Shown here piece by piece: positions 24,854 through 33,901 of a stretch of DNA of 64,000 nt; positions within the stretch are counted from its first letter, which is position 1, and every line of letters starts with the position of its first letter. The notes beneath the pieces were generated by a model. That model did no database searches, had not been told where the DNA came from, and was given only the letters and a program-made list of their open reading frames with translations. A program made the position numbers and the translations under genes. The DNA comes from Thalassobaculaceae bacterium (GTDB taxonomy: Bacteria; Pseudomonadota; Alphaproteobacteria; Thalassobaculales; Thalassobaculaceae): NCBI GenBank assembly GCA_029212785.1, contig JARGOG010000020.1, positions 1-64,000 of the forward strand. The letters run 5' to 3'.

Positions 24854-26230
24854 TCAGAGGTCGGCGGCGACTTTCGTCAGCGCGGCTTCGGTCGCGGCGA
24901 CAATCTTATCGGCCTCCTCGCGCGTCAGGCAGAGCGGCGGCGCCAGGCCGAGAATGTCACCCTGCGGCATCGCCCGGCCGATCACCCCCTGCTCCAGCAG
25001 GGCCGCGGCAATGCGCGCGCCGACCTTCAGCGCCGGATCGAAATAGGTCCGATCCGCCTTGTCGGCCACGAACTCGATCGCGCAGAGCAGACCCTCGCCG
25101 CGAACCTCGCCGACATTGCGATGGTCACCGACCGCGTCCGTGAGCGCCTGCTTGAGATAGGCGCCAACGGTGCCCGCGTTCTCCACCAGGCCCAGGGAGT
25201 CGATCAGCTTCAGGTTGGCGACACCCGCCGCCGCTCCGATCGGATGGGCCGAATAGGTCCAGCCATGGCCGATCGGCCCAAGTTCGTCCGTGCCCTGCTC
25301 CAGTACCTTCCACACCCGGTCGGAGACGATCGAGCCGGAGAGCGGCGCATAGGCCGAGGTCAGGCCCTTGGCGATGGTCGCGAAGTCAGGACGGATGCCG
25401 TAATGGGTCGAGCCGAACATCGAGCCGAGGCGACCGAACCCGGTGACCACCTCGTCGGCGATCATCAGAATGTCGTGCCTGTCCAGCACCGCCTGGATCG
25501 CCGGCCAGTACCCGGCGGGCGGCGGCACGAGACCACCGGTGCCGAGCGCCGGCTCGCCGATGAAGGCGGCGATGGTGTCCGCCCCTTCCCGCTCGATCAT
25601 CGCTTCGAGATCCGCCACGCATTCGGCCACGAACTCGGCCTCGCTGCTGGCGAGGTTCGGGCGGCGATAGTAGACCGGCGCGGTGGTGTGCAGGATGCGG
25701 TCGAGCGGCAGGTCGAATTTCTTGTGGAACAGCTCCAGCCCGGTGAGCGAGCCGGTGACAAGGCCGGAGCCGTGATAGCCGCGCCAGCGCGAGATGATCT
25801 TCTTCTTTTCCGGACGGCCGAGGATGTTGTTGTAGTACCAGACCAGCTTGACGTTGGTTTCGTTGGCGTCCGAGCCGCCGAGGCCGAAATACACCTTCGA
25901 CATGCCGGCCGGCGCGCGGTCCATGACCATCTGCGCCAGCGTGATGGAAGCCTCGGTGCCGTGGCCGACATAGGCGTGATAATAGGCCAGTTCCTTGGCC
26001 TGCGCAGCGATCGCCTCAGCGATCTCCGGGCGGCCATAGCCGACATTGACGCAGTACAGACCGGCGAAGCCGTCGAGCAACCGGTTGCCGTCGCGATCCT
26101 CGATATAGACGCCGGACCCGCCGGTGATGATCCGGTTCGGGCTCTCGCCGCGGGCATGCTGAGCCAGGTGAGTGGAGGGATGGAAGAAGGACTCCCGGTC
26201 CCACTTGTCGAGCTGGTCGTTGGTCAGCAT
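24854..26230 (-). CDS. class III aminotransferase
   Basis: 458 residues from ATG 26230 (GAGGA upstream). Class III PLP aminotransferase: GLYCVNVGYGRPEIAEA near 60, YHGSG near 155, IADEVVTGFGRLG near 258 and the PLP lysine in ATIAKGLTSAYAPLSG near 288. Relatives act on omega-amino groups (taurine, putrescine, diaminobutyrate, beta-alanine). It is the last gene of a seven-gene run with EutB/EutC-like enzymes and a peptide-type importer. A DoeD-like role on a diamino acid is possible, but the ectoine hydrolase genes are absent. Confidence 0.9.
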   Translation of the reverse strand: MLTNDQLDKWDRESFFHPSTHLAQHARGESPNRIITGGSGVYIEDRDGNRLLDGFAGLYCVNVGYGRPEIAEAIAAQAKELAYYHAYVGHGTEASITLAQMVMDRAPAGMSKVYFGLGGSDANETNVKLVWYYNNILGRPEKKKIISRWRGYHGSGLVTGSLTGLELFHKKFDLPLDRILHTTAPVYYRRPNLASSEAEFVAECVADLEAMIEREGADTIAAFIGEPALGTGGLVPPPAGYWPAIQAVLDRHDILMIADEVVTGFGRLGSMFGSTHYGIRPDFATIAKGLTSAYAPLSGSIVSDRVWKVLEQGTDELGPIGHGWTYSAHPIGAAAGVANLKLIDSLGLVENAGTVGAYLKQALTDAVGDHRNVGEVRGEGLLCAIEFVADKADRTYFDPALKVGARIAAALLEQGVIGRAMPQGDILGLAPPLCLTREEADKIVAATEAALTKVAADL

Positions 26231-26322
26231 GGCCGCGTCCTCAGAAAATTCGAAATGCCGGTTGTGACCCGGACATCGCGCAAATTACCGCCGACCGCAA
26301 CCCTAGTGGCCGGAATCCGGGT

Positions 26323-27315
26323 TCAGGCGCGGATCATCGTCCCAGCGGCACATTGCTTGGCACGGGCGACGGCGAAGCTGGCGATGGCGGTGTCCTGGGC
26401 GCCTGTACCGGTCAGGTCGACCAAGGTGATATCGTCCAGGGATCTGCGCCCCAACGCCGGTTCGATCACCACCGCCCCGAGCTCCGCATAGGTGCGACCC
26501 TCCGGTACCGCCCCGGCCGACAGGGCGGCGCGCAGTTCTCCCTGGGTCCGGCACTGACTCTCGCGATCCGGCACATACACCGAAAGCTGCTCGAAGACGG
26601 CGGGATCGATCTCGTTCTTGCCGGGCTGATCGGAGCCCATGGCGGTGATGTGCAGGCCGGGATGCAGCCACTCCGCCCGCAGCACCGGATCGCGCGCCGG
26701 TGTCGTGGTGACGACGAGTTGGCTTTCACCGACAACCCGCGCCGGGTCGGTCTCGACCGCGACCCGGATACCACCGAGACGCTCGGCGATATCCTGAGCG
26801 CAGATCTCGGCCTTCACCGGATCGCGTCCCCACACCAGAACGCGCTCGAACGGCCGGACCAGCCGCGCCGCCTCGATCTGCAAGCGGGCCTGCACGCCGG
26901 TGCCGAGCACCCCGGCGGTCTGCACCTCCGGAGCGAGATGACGGGCGGCGACCGCACCGGCGGCGGCGGTGCGCAGATCGGTCAGGTAGCCGTTGTCGAG
27001 AAGCAGCGCCTCGACCAGACCGGTCTTGGCGGAGAACAGGATCATCAGCCCGTTCAGGCTCGGCAGGCCGAGTTTCGGATTGTCGAAGAAGCCCGGGCTG
27101 ACCTTGATGGCGAAGCCGTCGAAGCCCGGGAGATACGCGGTCTTCACGTCGACCTCGCCATTGGCGGCCGGCAGATCCATCGATAGGATCGGCGGCATCA
27201 CCACTCCTTCCCCGGCGAGGGCCGCGAAGGCACGCTCGACCACGTCAACCGCCGCGTCGTCGAGCGGCACCAGGTCGCGCAGGTCGGCTTCGGTCAGGAC
27301 GGAAATGTCACGCAT
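26323..27315 (-). CDS. ornithine cyclodeaminase/mu-crystallin family imine reductase (EutC/BhcD-like)
   Basis: 330 residues; ATG 27315 lies 8 bases inside the end of the upstream gene. It belongs to the ornithine cyclodeaminase/mu-crystallin family: substrate-side MPPILSMDLP and DVKTAYLPGF, then the NAD(P) Rossmann motif VLGTGVQARLQIEAA near 136 and TTTPARDPVL near 200. Members deaminate or reduce cyclic or linear imines. EutC (hydroxyectoine use) and BhcD (iminosuccinate reductase of the beta-hydroxyaspartate cycle) pair with a threonine-dehydratase-like enzyme, as here. Reduction of iminosuccinate to aspartate is therefore a good hypothesis. Confidence 0.88.
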   Translation of the reverse strand: MRDISVLTEADLRDLVPLDDAAVDVVERAFAALAGEGVVMPPILSMDLPAANGEVDVKTAYLPGFDGFAIKVSPGFFDNPKLGLPSLNGLMILFSAKTGLVEALLLDNGYLTDLRTAAAGAVAARHLAPEVQTAGVLGTGVQARLQIEAARLVRPFERVLVWGRDPVKAEICAQDIAERLGGIRVAVETDPARVVGESQLVVTTTPARDPVLRAEWLHPGLHITAMGSDQPGKNEIDPAVFEQLSVYVPDRESQCRTQGELRAALSAGAVPEGRTYAELGAVVIEPALGRRSLDDITLVDLTGTGAQDTAIASFAVARAKQCAAGTMIRA

Positions 27316-28318
27316 GGTAGGCTTGTCCGCTAATCGTGAGGTCGCCGAGCTTCACGTCGCGACCCTGCATGATGTCCGCATGAATGGCCATGTCGAGATT
27401 GCGCCCGGTGATGATGGTTGCGACCGGGCCCGGCGATGGTGCCAGTTTGCCGGCCTGCAACGCCGCCACACCGACGACGCAGGCGCCCTCGCAGACCAAG
27501 CGGTCCTCGTAGTAGACGGTCTGTAGCGCCCGGTAGATCTCGTCCTCGGTCACCAGCACGACGTCGTCGAGCAAGGTGCGGCAGAGGTCGAAGGAGAGCC
27601 TGTTGTCGAGGCCGATACCGCCGCCGAGGGAGTCAGCGAGGCTGGCCACCTCCTCCACCTCCACCGGATGGCCGGCGGCGATCGAGGCGTGCATCGCGGC
27701 CCCGCGGTCCATGGAGACGCCGATCACCCGGGTCGACGGGCTGACCGCCTTCACCGCGGCTGCAACCCCACCGGCGAGCCCGCCGCCCGAGAGCGGCACC
27801 AGCAGCGTGGCGAGATCGGGGCATTGCTCGATCAGTTCCAGACCGATGGTACCCTGCCCGGCGATCACATGGGCATCGTCAAAGGGCGATATCTCGACAA
27901 CTCCTTCATGCTCGACCAGCCGCAGGCTCTCCGCCATCGCGTCGTCCTGGGAGCGTCCGACGATCTTCACCTCGGCGCCCAGCGCCCGAATTCCGTCGAT
28001 CTTTGTCTGCGGCACCAGGGACGACATGCAGATCACCGCCCGAAGCCCCCGCCGACGGGCGGCATAGGCCACGCCCCTTCCGTGGTTGCCGGTGGAGCAA
28101 CAGGTTACGCCGGCCGTGCCCTGGGGCAGGTTCAGAACGGCATTGGCGGCACCGCGCAGCTTGAAGGCGCCGATCGGCTGGATCATCTCCAACTTGAGCA
28201 GGAAGTCCTGACCGGCCAACGCGGTCAGGTATGGCGACGGCATCAGCGGTGTTTCGAGCGCCACATCGGCGATCGTGCGCCGTGCCGACTCAATCTGGTC
28301 CAGGGTGATGGACGCCAT
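27308..28318 (-). CDS. PLP-dependent threonine/serine dehydratase-like enzyme (EutB/BhcB-like)
   Basis: 336 residues from ATG 28318 (GAGG upstream; a GTG six bases earlier is also possible). Fold-type II PLP enzyme: Lys53 in PIGAFKLRGAANA, STGNHGRGVAYAAR near 80 and the glycine loop SGGGLAGG near 178. It lacks the C-terminal ACT regulatory domain of biosynthetic threonine dehydratase, so a catabolic role is likely. It overlaps the EutC-like gene by 8 bases. Together they match the EutB-EutC and BhcB-BhcD pairs that turn a beta-hydroxy amino acid such as 3-hydroxyaspartate into an imine and then an amino acid. Confidence 0.88.
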   Translation of the reverse strand: MASITLDQIESARRTIADVALETPLMPSPYLTALAGQDFLLKLEMIQPIGAFKLRGAANAVLNLPQGTAGVTCCSTGNHGRGVAYAARRRGLRAVICMSSLVPQTKIDGIRALGAEVKIVGRSQDDAMAESLRLVEHEGVVEISPFDDAHVIAGQGTIGLELIEQCPDLATLLVPLSGGGLAGGVAAAVKAVSPSTRVIGVSMDRGAAMHASIAAGHPVEVEEVASLADSLGGGIGLDNRLSFDLCRTLLDDVVLVTEDEIYRALQTVYYEDRLVCEGACVVGVAALQAGKLAPSPGPVATIITGRNLDMAIHADIMQGRDVKLGDLTISGQAYHA

Positions 28319-28349
28319 CGCCACCTCGCGCCGGCGTATGGAAAGAAAT

Positions 28350-28379
28350 CGGGAAGGCGCACGGATGCACGCCTTCCCG
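28350..28379 (-). terminator. 10-bp hairpin with T-rich tail inside the importer/catabolic operon
   Basis: Read on the minus strand: CGGGAAGGCG, a 10-base loop, CGCCTTCCCG, then ATTTCTTTCC. It lies 18 bases after the ATPase stop and about 30 bases before the dehydratase start. It has the form of an intrinsic terminator but sits mid-operon, so it probably lowers expression of the enzyme genes relative to the importer, or responds to regulation. Confidence 0.6.
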
Positions 28380-28396
28380 CATTCGACGTCTGCAGA

Positions 28397-30049
28397 TCAG
28401 ACGGTTGCCGCCTCGCCGATATTGTCGACGCCGCGCTCTTCCAGCACGGTGGTCAACCAGTTCGGATCCATCTCCGGCACCGACGACAGCAGCAGGTCGG
28501 TATAGGGATGGTGGGGCGGGGTGAACATCTCGTTCTTCGGGCCGGCTTCCACCACTTCGCCCTGTTTCATCACCACCACCTCGTCGGCGATCGAGCGCAC
28601 GGTGGCGAGATCGTGGGTGATGAACATGTAGGCGAGGTTCAGTTCCTTCTGCAGCCGGTCGAGCAGCTTCAGGATACCCTCGGCGACAAGCTGATCGAGC
28701 GCGCTCGTGACCTCGTCGCAGATGATGAAGGTCGGGTCCGCCGCCAGCGCCCGGGCGATGCCAATGCGCTGCTTCTGGCCACCGGACAGTTCCGGCGGAT
28801 AGCGGTTGTAGTATTTCGACGGTTCCAACTCGATCAGGTCGAGCAGTTCGTCGACTCGGCTCTTCAGGGCCGCCCCCCGCAGTCCCATATAGAACTGCGC
28901 CGGCCGGCCGATGATGTCGCAGATCCGCACCTTCGGGTTCAGCGCGGTGTCGGCCATCTGATAGATCATCTGGGCCTTGCGCAGTTCTTCCTTGGTCCGG
29001 TCCTTGTAGCTCGGCGGCATATCAACGCCGTTCATCAGGATCTTGCCGCTGGTCGGCGGCAGCAGCCCAGTGATGCAACGTGCCGTGGTCGACTTGCCCG
29101 ATCCGGACTCGCCCACGACCGCCACCGTCATGCCGGCATAGACGTCGAAGGACACATTGCTCAGAACCTTGGTGTCGCCATAGGCGGCATCCACGTTCTC
29201 CACCGACACCACCGGCACGGCATCGCCGCCTGGCCGCGACTTCTGCGGCCGCTTGAAGCTGCGCACCGCCCAGAGCGACTTGGTGTAGTCCTCCTTCGGG
29301 CTCTTCAGCATGGTCTCGGTATCCGCTTCCTCGACCTCGTTGCCCTTCAGCAGCACCTTGATGGTATCGGCCATCTGCGCCACCACGGCGAGGTCGTGGG
29401 TGATGTAGATCGCCGCGGTGTTGAACTGCTCGACGATGTCGCGGATCGCCGCCAGCACCTCGATCTGGGTGGTCACGTCGAGGGCCGTGGTCGGCTCGTC
29501 GAAGATGATCAGATCCGGACGGCAGGCCATGGCCATGGCCGTCATCGCGCGCTGGAGCTGTCCACCGGAGACCTGGTGGGGATAGCGGAATCCGATCTCC
29601 TGCGGATTCGGCAGACGCAGGCGCTCATAGAGCTCCATGGCGTCTTCCTGTGCCTCCAGCCGCTTGCGAATGCGGTAGTGGATTGGGGCTTCAGTGTGCT
29701 GGTCGATGATCTTATGCGCCGGATTGAACGACGCCGCCGCTGACTGCGCCACATAGGCGATCCGCGAGCCGCGCAGGGCCCGGCGGTCGGATTCCGATGT
29801 GGTCGTCAGTTCCATGCCGTCGAACTCGATCGATCCGCCGGAGATCCGGCAGCCGTCACGCGCGAAACCCATGGCGGCAAGACCGATGGTCGACTTGCCG
29901 GCCCCGGACTCGCCGATCAGCCCCATGACCTCACCCTTGTGCAGGGTGAGGTCGACGCCGTGGACGATTTCCAGCCATTTCTCGTCAGAGTAGCCCTCGA
30001 TCCGGAGATCCCGGATCTTGAGCAGCAGATCTTTTTTCTCGTCAGCCAT
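28397..30049 (-). CDS. peptide-type ABC transporter, fused double ATPase (DppD-DppF)
   Basis: 550 residues from ATG 30049 (AAGGA upstream). Two complete ABC ATPase domains in one chain. The first has Walker [10 protein letters not shown] near 45, signature [10 protein letters not shown] and Walker [13 protein letters not shown]. The second has GESGSGKST near 315, [12 protein letters not shown] and [12 protein letters not shown]. It combines the DppD and DppF roles of oligopeptide/nickel-type importers. It follows the two permease genes with a 4-base gap and is the last importer gene before the dehydratase. Confidence 0.93.
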   Translation of the reverse strand: MADEKKDLLLKIRDLRIEGYSDEKWLEIVHGVDLTLHKGEVMGLIGESGAGKSTIGLAAMGFARDGCRISGGSIEFDGMELTTTSESDRRALRGSRIAYVAQSAAASFNPAHKIIDQHTEAPIHYRIRKRLEAQEDAMELYERLRLPNPQEIGFRYPHQVSGGQLQRAMTAMAMACRPDLIIFDEPTTALDVTTQIEVLAAIRDIVEQFNTAAIYITHDLAVVAQMADTIKVLLKGNEVEEADTETMLKSPKEDYTKSLWAVRSFKRPQKSRPGGDAVPVVSVENVDAAYGDTKVLSNVSFDVYAGMTVAVVGESGSGKSTTARCITGLLPPTSGKILMNGVDMPPSYKDRTKEELRKAQMIYQMADTALNPKVRICDIIGRPAQFYMGLRGAALKSRVDELLDLIELEPSKYYNRYPPELSGGQKQRIGIARALAADPTFIICDEVTSALDQLVAEGILKLLDRLQKELNLAYMFITHDLATVRSIADEVVVMKQGEVVEAGPKNEMFTPPHHPYTDLLLSSVPEMDPNWLTTVLEERGVDNIGEAATV

Positions 30050-30053
30050 TTCC

Positions 30054-31115
30054 TTACCCCTTCAGTCCGGAGGACCGGAAAAGCATCCAGTCGACGACAA
30101 AATTCACCGCAACGGTCAGCAGGGCGATGGCGCCTGCCGGGAACAGCGGCGTGATCTCACCGAACGAGATCAAGGTGGCGTTCTCACGCACCATGGAGCC
30201 CCAATCCGCCGTCGGCGGCTGAATGCCAAGGCCGAGGAACGACAGCCCCGCCACCAGAAGGAAGACGAAGCAGAACTCGAGGCCGAATTCCGCGATCAGC
30301 GGTGCGGTCGAGTTCGGCAGGATCTCCCGCCGGATCAGGTACCAAAGCCCCTCACCGCGCAGACGGGCCGCCTCGATGTAGTCCATCACCACCACGTTGC
30401 CGGCGACCGCTCGTGTAAGTCGGAAGACGCGCGGCGAATAGATGACCGCGATGATCACGATCAGGACGAACGCGTTGGTGCCCAGAATGGACAGCAGCAA
30501 CAGGGCGAAGATCAGCGACGGCACCGACATGATGACGTCGACCACCCGGCTCATCAGCTGGTCGAACCAGCCCCCGAGCGTCGCGGCGATCAGGCCTGCA
30601 AGCGCCCCCAGAACGAACGCGAACGTCGTCGCCAGGAGCGCGATACCGACCGTGTTCCGCGCGCCGAAGACAAGGCGGCTGAACAGGTCGCGGCCGAGCT
30701 GATCGGCACCGAGCAGCATGTGTTCGTCCGCCGGCGCGAAGGCCCCGGCTATCACCTCGGCCTCGCCGTAAGGGGCGATGATCGGGGCGAAGATGCCGGC
30801 GATGGCGTAGGTCATGATAACGAACAGACCGAACGTCGCGGTCAGCGGCGCGGTCTTGATCGCCTTCGAGGCCTCTGTCGGCAGAACGATCGCCAGGAAT
30901 TCCCTGAACGCAAAGGCCGTTCCGCCGAACAGTGCCAGCAGGCCGGCACATATCGTGATGGTCCACAGCGAGGACTCGCCGCCGACGATGCCGACGATGA
31001 ACGAGACCAACGTCAGCGAGAACAGCAGCAGGAACACCGTGCGGGCCGAGTAGTAGGCCGCGAGGCATGAAGCGCCGATGAGAAGCGCGTAGTATCCGAT
31101 GACAAAGTAATTCAT
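30054..31115 (-). CDS. peptide-type ABC permease (DppC-like) with N-terminal membrane extension
   Basis: 353 residues from ATG 31115 (GAGGGAAG upstream), longer than typical DppC (about 280-300). The first about 80 residues hold three extra hydrophobic spans. The normal DppC start follows, with a span near 95-115, IIAPYGEAEV and HMLLGADQLGRDLFSRLVFGARNT. The permease core includes the EAARLRGEG coupling loop. It forms the channel with the permease encoded just upstream. The N-terminal extension is unusual; its function is unknown. Confidence 0.9.
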   Translation of the reverse strand: MNYFVIGYYALLIGASCLAAYYSARTVFLLLFSLTLVSFIVGIVGGESSLWTITICAGLLALFGGTAFAFREFLAIVLPTEASKAIKTAPLTATFGLFVIMTYAIAGIFAPIIAPYGEAEVIAGAFAPADEHMLLGADQLGRDLFSRLVFGARNTVGIALLATTFAFVLGALAGLIAATLGGWFDQLMSRVVDVIMSVPSLIFALLLLSILGTNAFVLIVIIAVIYSPRVFRLTRAVAGNVVVMDYIEAARLRGEGLWYLIRREILPNSTAPLIAEFGLEFCFVFLLVAGLSFLGLGIQPPTADWGSMVRENATLISFGEITPLFPAGAIALLTVAVNFVVDWMLFRSSGLKG

Positions 31116-31125
31116 GACGCTTCCC

Positions 31126-32085
31126 TCACTTCGGATGACGCAGGCGCGGGTTCGTAAGGATCGCCCCGACATCTGCCGCGAGGTTCAACAGGATGAACGT
31201 CGCCGCGAAGATCAGGCAGCACGCCTGAACCACAGGGAAGTCACGCTTCGTCACGCTGTCGACCAGCAACTGGCCGATGCCCGGATAGACGAACACCACC
31301 TCGACCAGCACCACGCCGGTGATGAGATAGGCCAGGTTCAGCGCCACCACGTTGATGATCGGCGCCCAGGCGTTGGGCAACGCGTGCTTGACGATCACCT
31401 TCCACGCCGGCGTTCCCTTCAGGCGCGCCATCTCGATATACGGCGATGCCAGCAGGTTGATGATCGAGGCCCGGGTCATCCGCATCATGTGCGCGACCAC
31501 CACGAGCACCATCGTCAGCGCCGGCAGAAACGTCTTGTAGTAGAGTTCGAAGGTGCCGACGTCCTGGAAGTTCACGTTGGCCAGGGCCGGGAACAGCGGG
31601 TTCTTGACCGCCAGGTAGAGCACCAGCACGTAGCCGAGAAAGAACTCCGGCGAGGAGATCGAGGTCAGCGTCAGCACGTTGGCGACACGGTCGAAGACGC
31701 TGTCGCGCAGCAGGGCCACGATGATGCCGAGGGTGATCGCCACCGGAACGGCGATCACCGCGGCGTAGCACGCCAGGAACAGGGTGGCCGCGAAGCGCGG
31801 GCCGATGGTGTCGGCCACGGAGCGCTGGGATATCAGCGAGACACCGAAATCACCCCGGACGGCCCCCCAAAGCCATTCCAGGTAGCGGACGATCGCGGGC
31901 TCGTTCAGGCCCATCTGCTCGCGCATCGCTTTCAGGTTCTCTGCGGTGGCACCCTGGCCCAGAACCGCCTCGGCGATGTCGCCCGGCAGCAGTTCAACCG
32001 CGAAAAAAATCAAAATGGAGATCACCAGCAATGTGATCAATCCAAGTCCGAGCCGTTTGAGCACGATGCCCAATACGTCGCCCAT
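31126..32085 (-). CDS. peptide-type ABC permease (DppB-like)
   Basis: 319 residues from ATG 32085, directly after an AGGAGG; a start six codons earlier would swallow this site. Typical DppB: an N-terminal span, then a periplasmic loop and five spans. It has LARRSVADTIGPR-like and RMTRASIINLLASPYIEMARLKG (EAA-type coupling loop) near 210, and VFVYPGIGQLLVDSV near 265. It pairs with the DppC-like permease 10 bases downstream. The gene follows the binding-protein gene after a hairpin-containing gap of about 200 bases. Confidence 0.92.
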   Translation of the reverse strand: MGDVLGIVLKRLGLGLITLLVISILIFFAVELLPGDIAEAVLGQGATAENLKAMREQMGLNEPAIVRYLEWLWGAVRGDFGVSLISQRSVADTIGPRFAATLFLACYAAVIAVPVAITLGIIVALLRDSVFDRVANVLTLTSISSPEFFLGYVLVLYLAVKNPLFPALANVNFQDVGTFELYYKTFLPALTMVLVVVAHMMRMTRASIINLLASPYIEMARLKGTPAWKVIVKHALPNAWAPIINVVALNLAYLITGVVLVEVVFVYPGIGQLLVDSVTKRDFPVVQACCLIFAATFILLNLAADVGAILTNPRLRHPK

Positions 32086-32253
32086 CCTCCGCCTCCTCTG
32101 CAATCGCTTCTACTTGGCTTGCTGCCAATGGCGCCTGCGCCGATTATCCTCGGCCTGCGGCGCGGACTAGCGACAGCCCCCCGGCCAATCGGTATTCCCA
32201 AATTCTAACCAGCAGACCTCCCGGCGCAGGCCGGAAGGTCCACCAGTATCGTC

Positions 32254-32282
32254 GGATTCCCGGCGGAAACCGCCGGGAATCC
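32254..32282 (-). terminator. 13-bp perfect hairpin after the peptide-binding-protein gene
   Basis: GGATTCCCGGCGG, loop AAA, CCGCCGGGAATCC: a perfect 13-bp stem only 8 bases after the binding-protein stop codon. No T-run follows on the minus strand. Its position between the binding-protein and permease genes suggests a 3'-end stabiliser or partial terminator setting binding-protein excess, as after the Liv binding protein at 8904. Confidence 0.72.
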
Positions 32283-32290
32283 CTGTCAGA

Positions 32291-33901
32291 TCAGGAGTCG
32301 AACCACCAGCGGCTGCAGGCGCGCGCGCCATCCATCTGCCAGCTCGCGGCCAGATCCTCGCCATGCGCGACCTTCTTGTTCCGGGCGTACACGAAGTTGG
32401 TGAACATCGGGATGATGGTCCCACCGTCGTCCCGCGCCAGCTGTGCCATCTCCCGGTACTGGGTGGCCCGCTTCTCCTGGTCGAGTTCCGCCTTGGCGGC
32501 CAGCAGCAGCTCGTTGAACCGCTCGTTCTGCCAGTGGCTCTCGTTCCAGGCGGCGTCATCCTTGTACGCCAAGCTCAGCATCACGTCCGGCGTCGGGCGC
32601 GCGCCCCATTGCACCATGCAGAACGGCTTCTTCAACCAGACGTCGGAGTAGTAGCCATCGTTCGGCGCACGGTTGACACTGACATTGATGCCAGCGGCCT
32701 TGGCATGCTCGGCGTAGAGCACGCACATGTCGACCGCACCGGAGTAGACGCTGTCGGCGGTGAACAGTTCGACCGACAGGTTCTCCTGGCCGGCTTTCTT
32801 CAGGTGGAACTTCGCCTTGTCCGGATCGTAGGTCCGCTGCGGCAGGTCCGGCCAGTACGGCATGCTCGGCGAGATGTGGAAGTCGTTGCCGGGGATCGCC
32901 GTGTCGAACGTGATCTTCTTGATGATGTCCTCGCGGTCCATCGCCAGCTTCAGGGCGAGCCGGACATCGGCATTGTCGAACGGCGCGACGTCGCAGAACA
33001 TGGGCATGGTGATCGCCGCACCGGACGGCACGTTGTCGACCACGATGTTCGGATTGCGCTTCAGCAGCGACAGGGTCTTCAGGTCGAGCTGCGTGATGCC
33101 GTCGACCTCGCCGGTGACGAGCGCCGTCTGGCGCGCGTTCGGATCGTTCAGAACGGTCATCTCGACGGCATCGAAATAGGCGCCTTCGCCGTGCCATCCA
33201 TCGTGACGCTCGAGCTTGCTGCCGACGCCGAACTCATTATGGACGATCTTGTACGGGCCGGTGCCGTCGCCCGACTGCCAGTCGATGGTGCCGTCGCTGT
33301 TCGCCGCGCACATCGCCAGGTGATAATCGGTCATCAGCCACGGCAGGTCGGCATTGCCGCTGACCAGCTTGATGGTGATGGTGTGGTCGTCGACCTTGAC
33401 GATGTCGGTGACGTCCTTGAGCAGCGCCTTGGCAGCCGACGTGCTCTTTTCGCCGCGGTGGTGGTTCAGCGACGCGATGGCGTCGTCGGCCGTGAACGGC
33501 TTGCCGCTGTGGAAGGACGCGCTCTTCTGCAGCTTGAAGGTCCATTCGGCGGCATCTTCCGTGGCGCTCCACGATTCCGCCGCATCCGGGCCAAGCTCAT
33601 TGGTCGGGGTGATCTGCGTCAGATAGCTGCGATAGGTGTGCGCCAGCTGGATGATGGAGAAACTGAGATAGGTGCCCGGATCATGCGTATCCGAGGTATT
33701 CCCGTCATGGGTGCCAAGACGGAACGTACCGCCCCGCTTCGGCGCGGCCAGTGCCGCCTTCGATGTCCACAGGCCAGAGGCCGCCGATGCAGTAACGCCG
33801 GCCGCGATCGCGTAGTGCATGAAGTCTCGCCGAGACAGTCGGCCTCGCTTCGCCTCGCTGGCCATGCGATCGATCAAGTCGTCGCGAATTTTGTCAGACA
33901 T
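32291..33901 (-). CDS. peptide-type ABC transporter substrate-binding protein
   Basis: 536 residues from ATG 33901 (GGGAG upstream). The frame is open to 33994, but that stretch lacks a ribosome-binding site. An N-terminal cytoplasmic lead of about 20 residues precedes a twin-arginine signal, LSRRDFMHYA, and a hydrophobic segment ending in ALAAP near 54. The mature part is a cluster C (SBP_bac_5) protein with GTFRLGTHDGN, the DAAESWSATEDAAEWTFKL segment and KPFTADDAIASL. It would deliver a small peptide, opine or amino-acid derivative to the permeases. The downstream EutB/EutC/aminotransferase genes suggest a modified amino acid. It is first in the operon. Confidence 0.92.
   Translation of the reverse strand: MSDKIRDDLIDRMASEAKRGRLSRRDFMHYAIAAGVTASAASGLWTSKAALAAPKRGGTFRLGTHDGNTSDTHDPGTYLSFSIIQLAHTYRSYLTQITPTNELGPDAAESWSATEDAAEWTFKLQKSASFHSGKPFTADDAIASLNHHRGEKSTSAAKALLKDVTDIVKVDDHTITIKLVSGNADLPWLMTDYHLAMCAANSDGTIDWQSGDGTGPYKIVHNEFGVGSKLERHDGWHGEGAYFDAVEMTVLNDPNARQTALVTGEVDGITQLDLKTLSLLKRNPNIVVDNVPSGAAITMPMFCDVAPFDNADVRLALKLAMDREDIIKKITFDTAIPGNDFHISPSMPYWPDLPQRTYDPDKAKFHLKKAGQENLSVELFTADSVYSGAVDMCVLYAEHAKAAGINVSVNRAPNDGYYSDVWLKKPFCMVQWGARPTPDVMLSLAYKDDAAWNESHWQNERFNELLLAAKAELDQEKRATQYREMAQLARDDGGTIIPMFTNFVYARNKKVAHGEDLAASWQMDGARACSRWWFDS

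Noticed and set aside
27668-29743. A 691-codon plus-strand open frame opposite the dehydratase and ATPase genes
   Set aside because: Antisense shadow spanning two clear genes and their hairpin; composition is not protein-like.
24854-33901. Complete hydroxyectoine or beta-hydroxyaspartate pathway
   Set aside because: The key EutD/EutE or BhcA/BhcC-type enzymes and an Ehu or Ueh transporter are absent; only the EutB/EutC-like pair and a class III aminotransferase are present.
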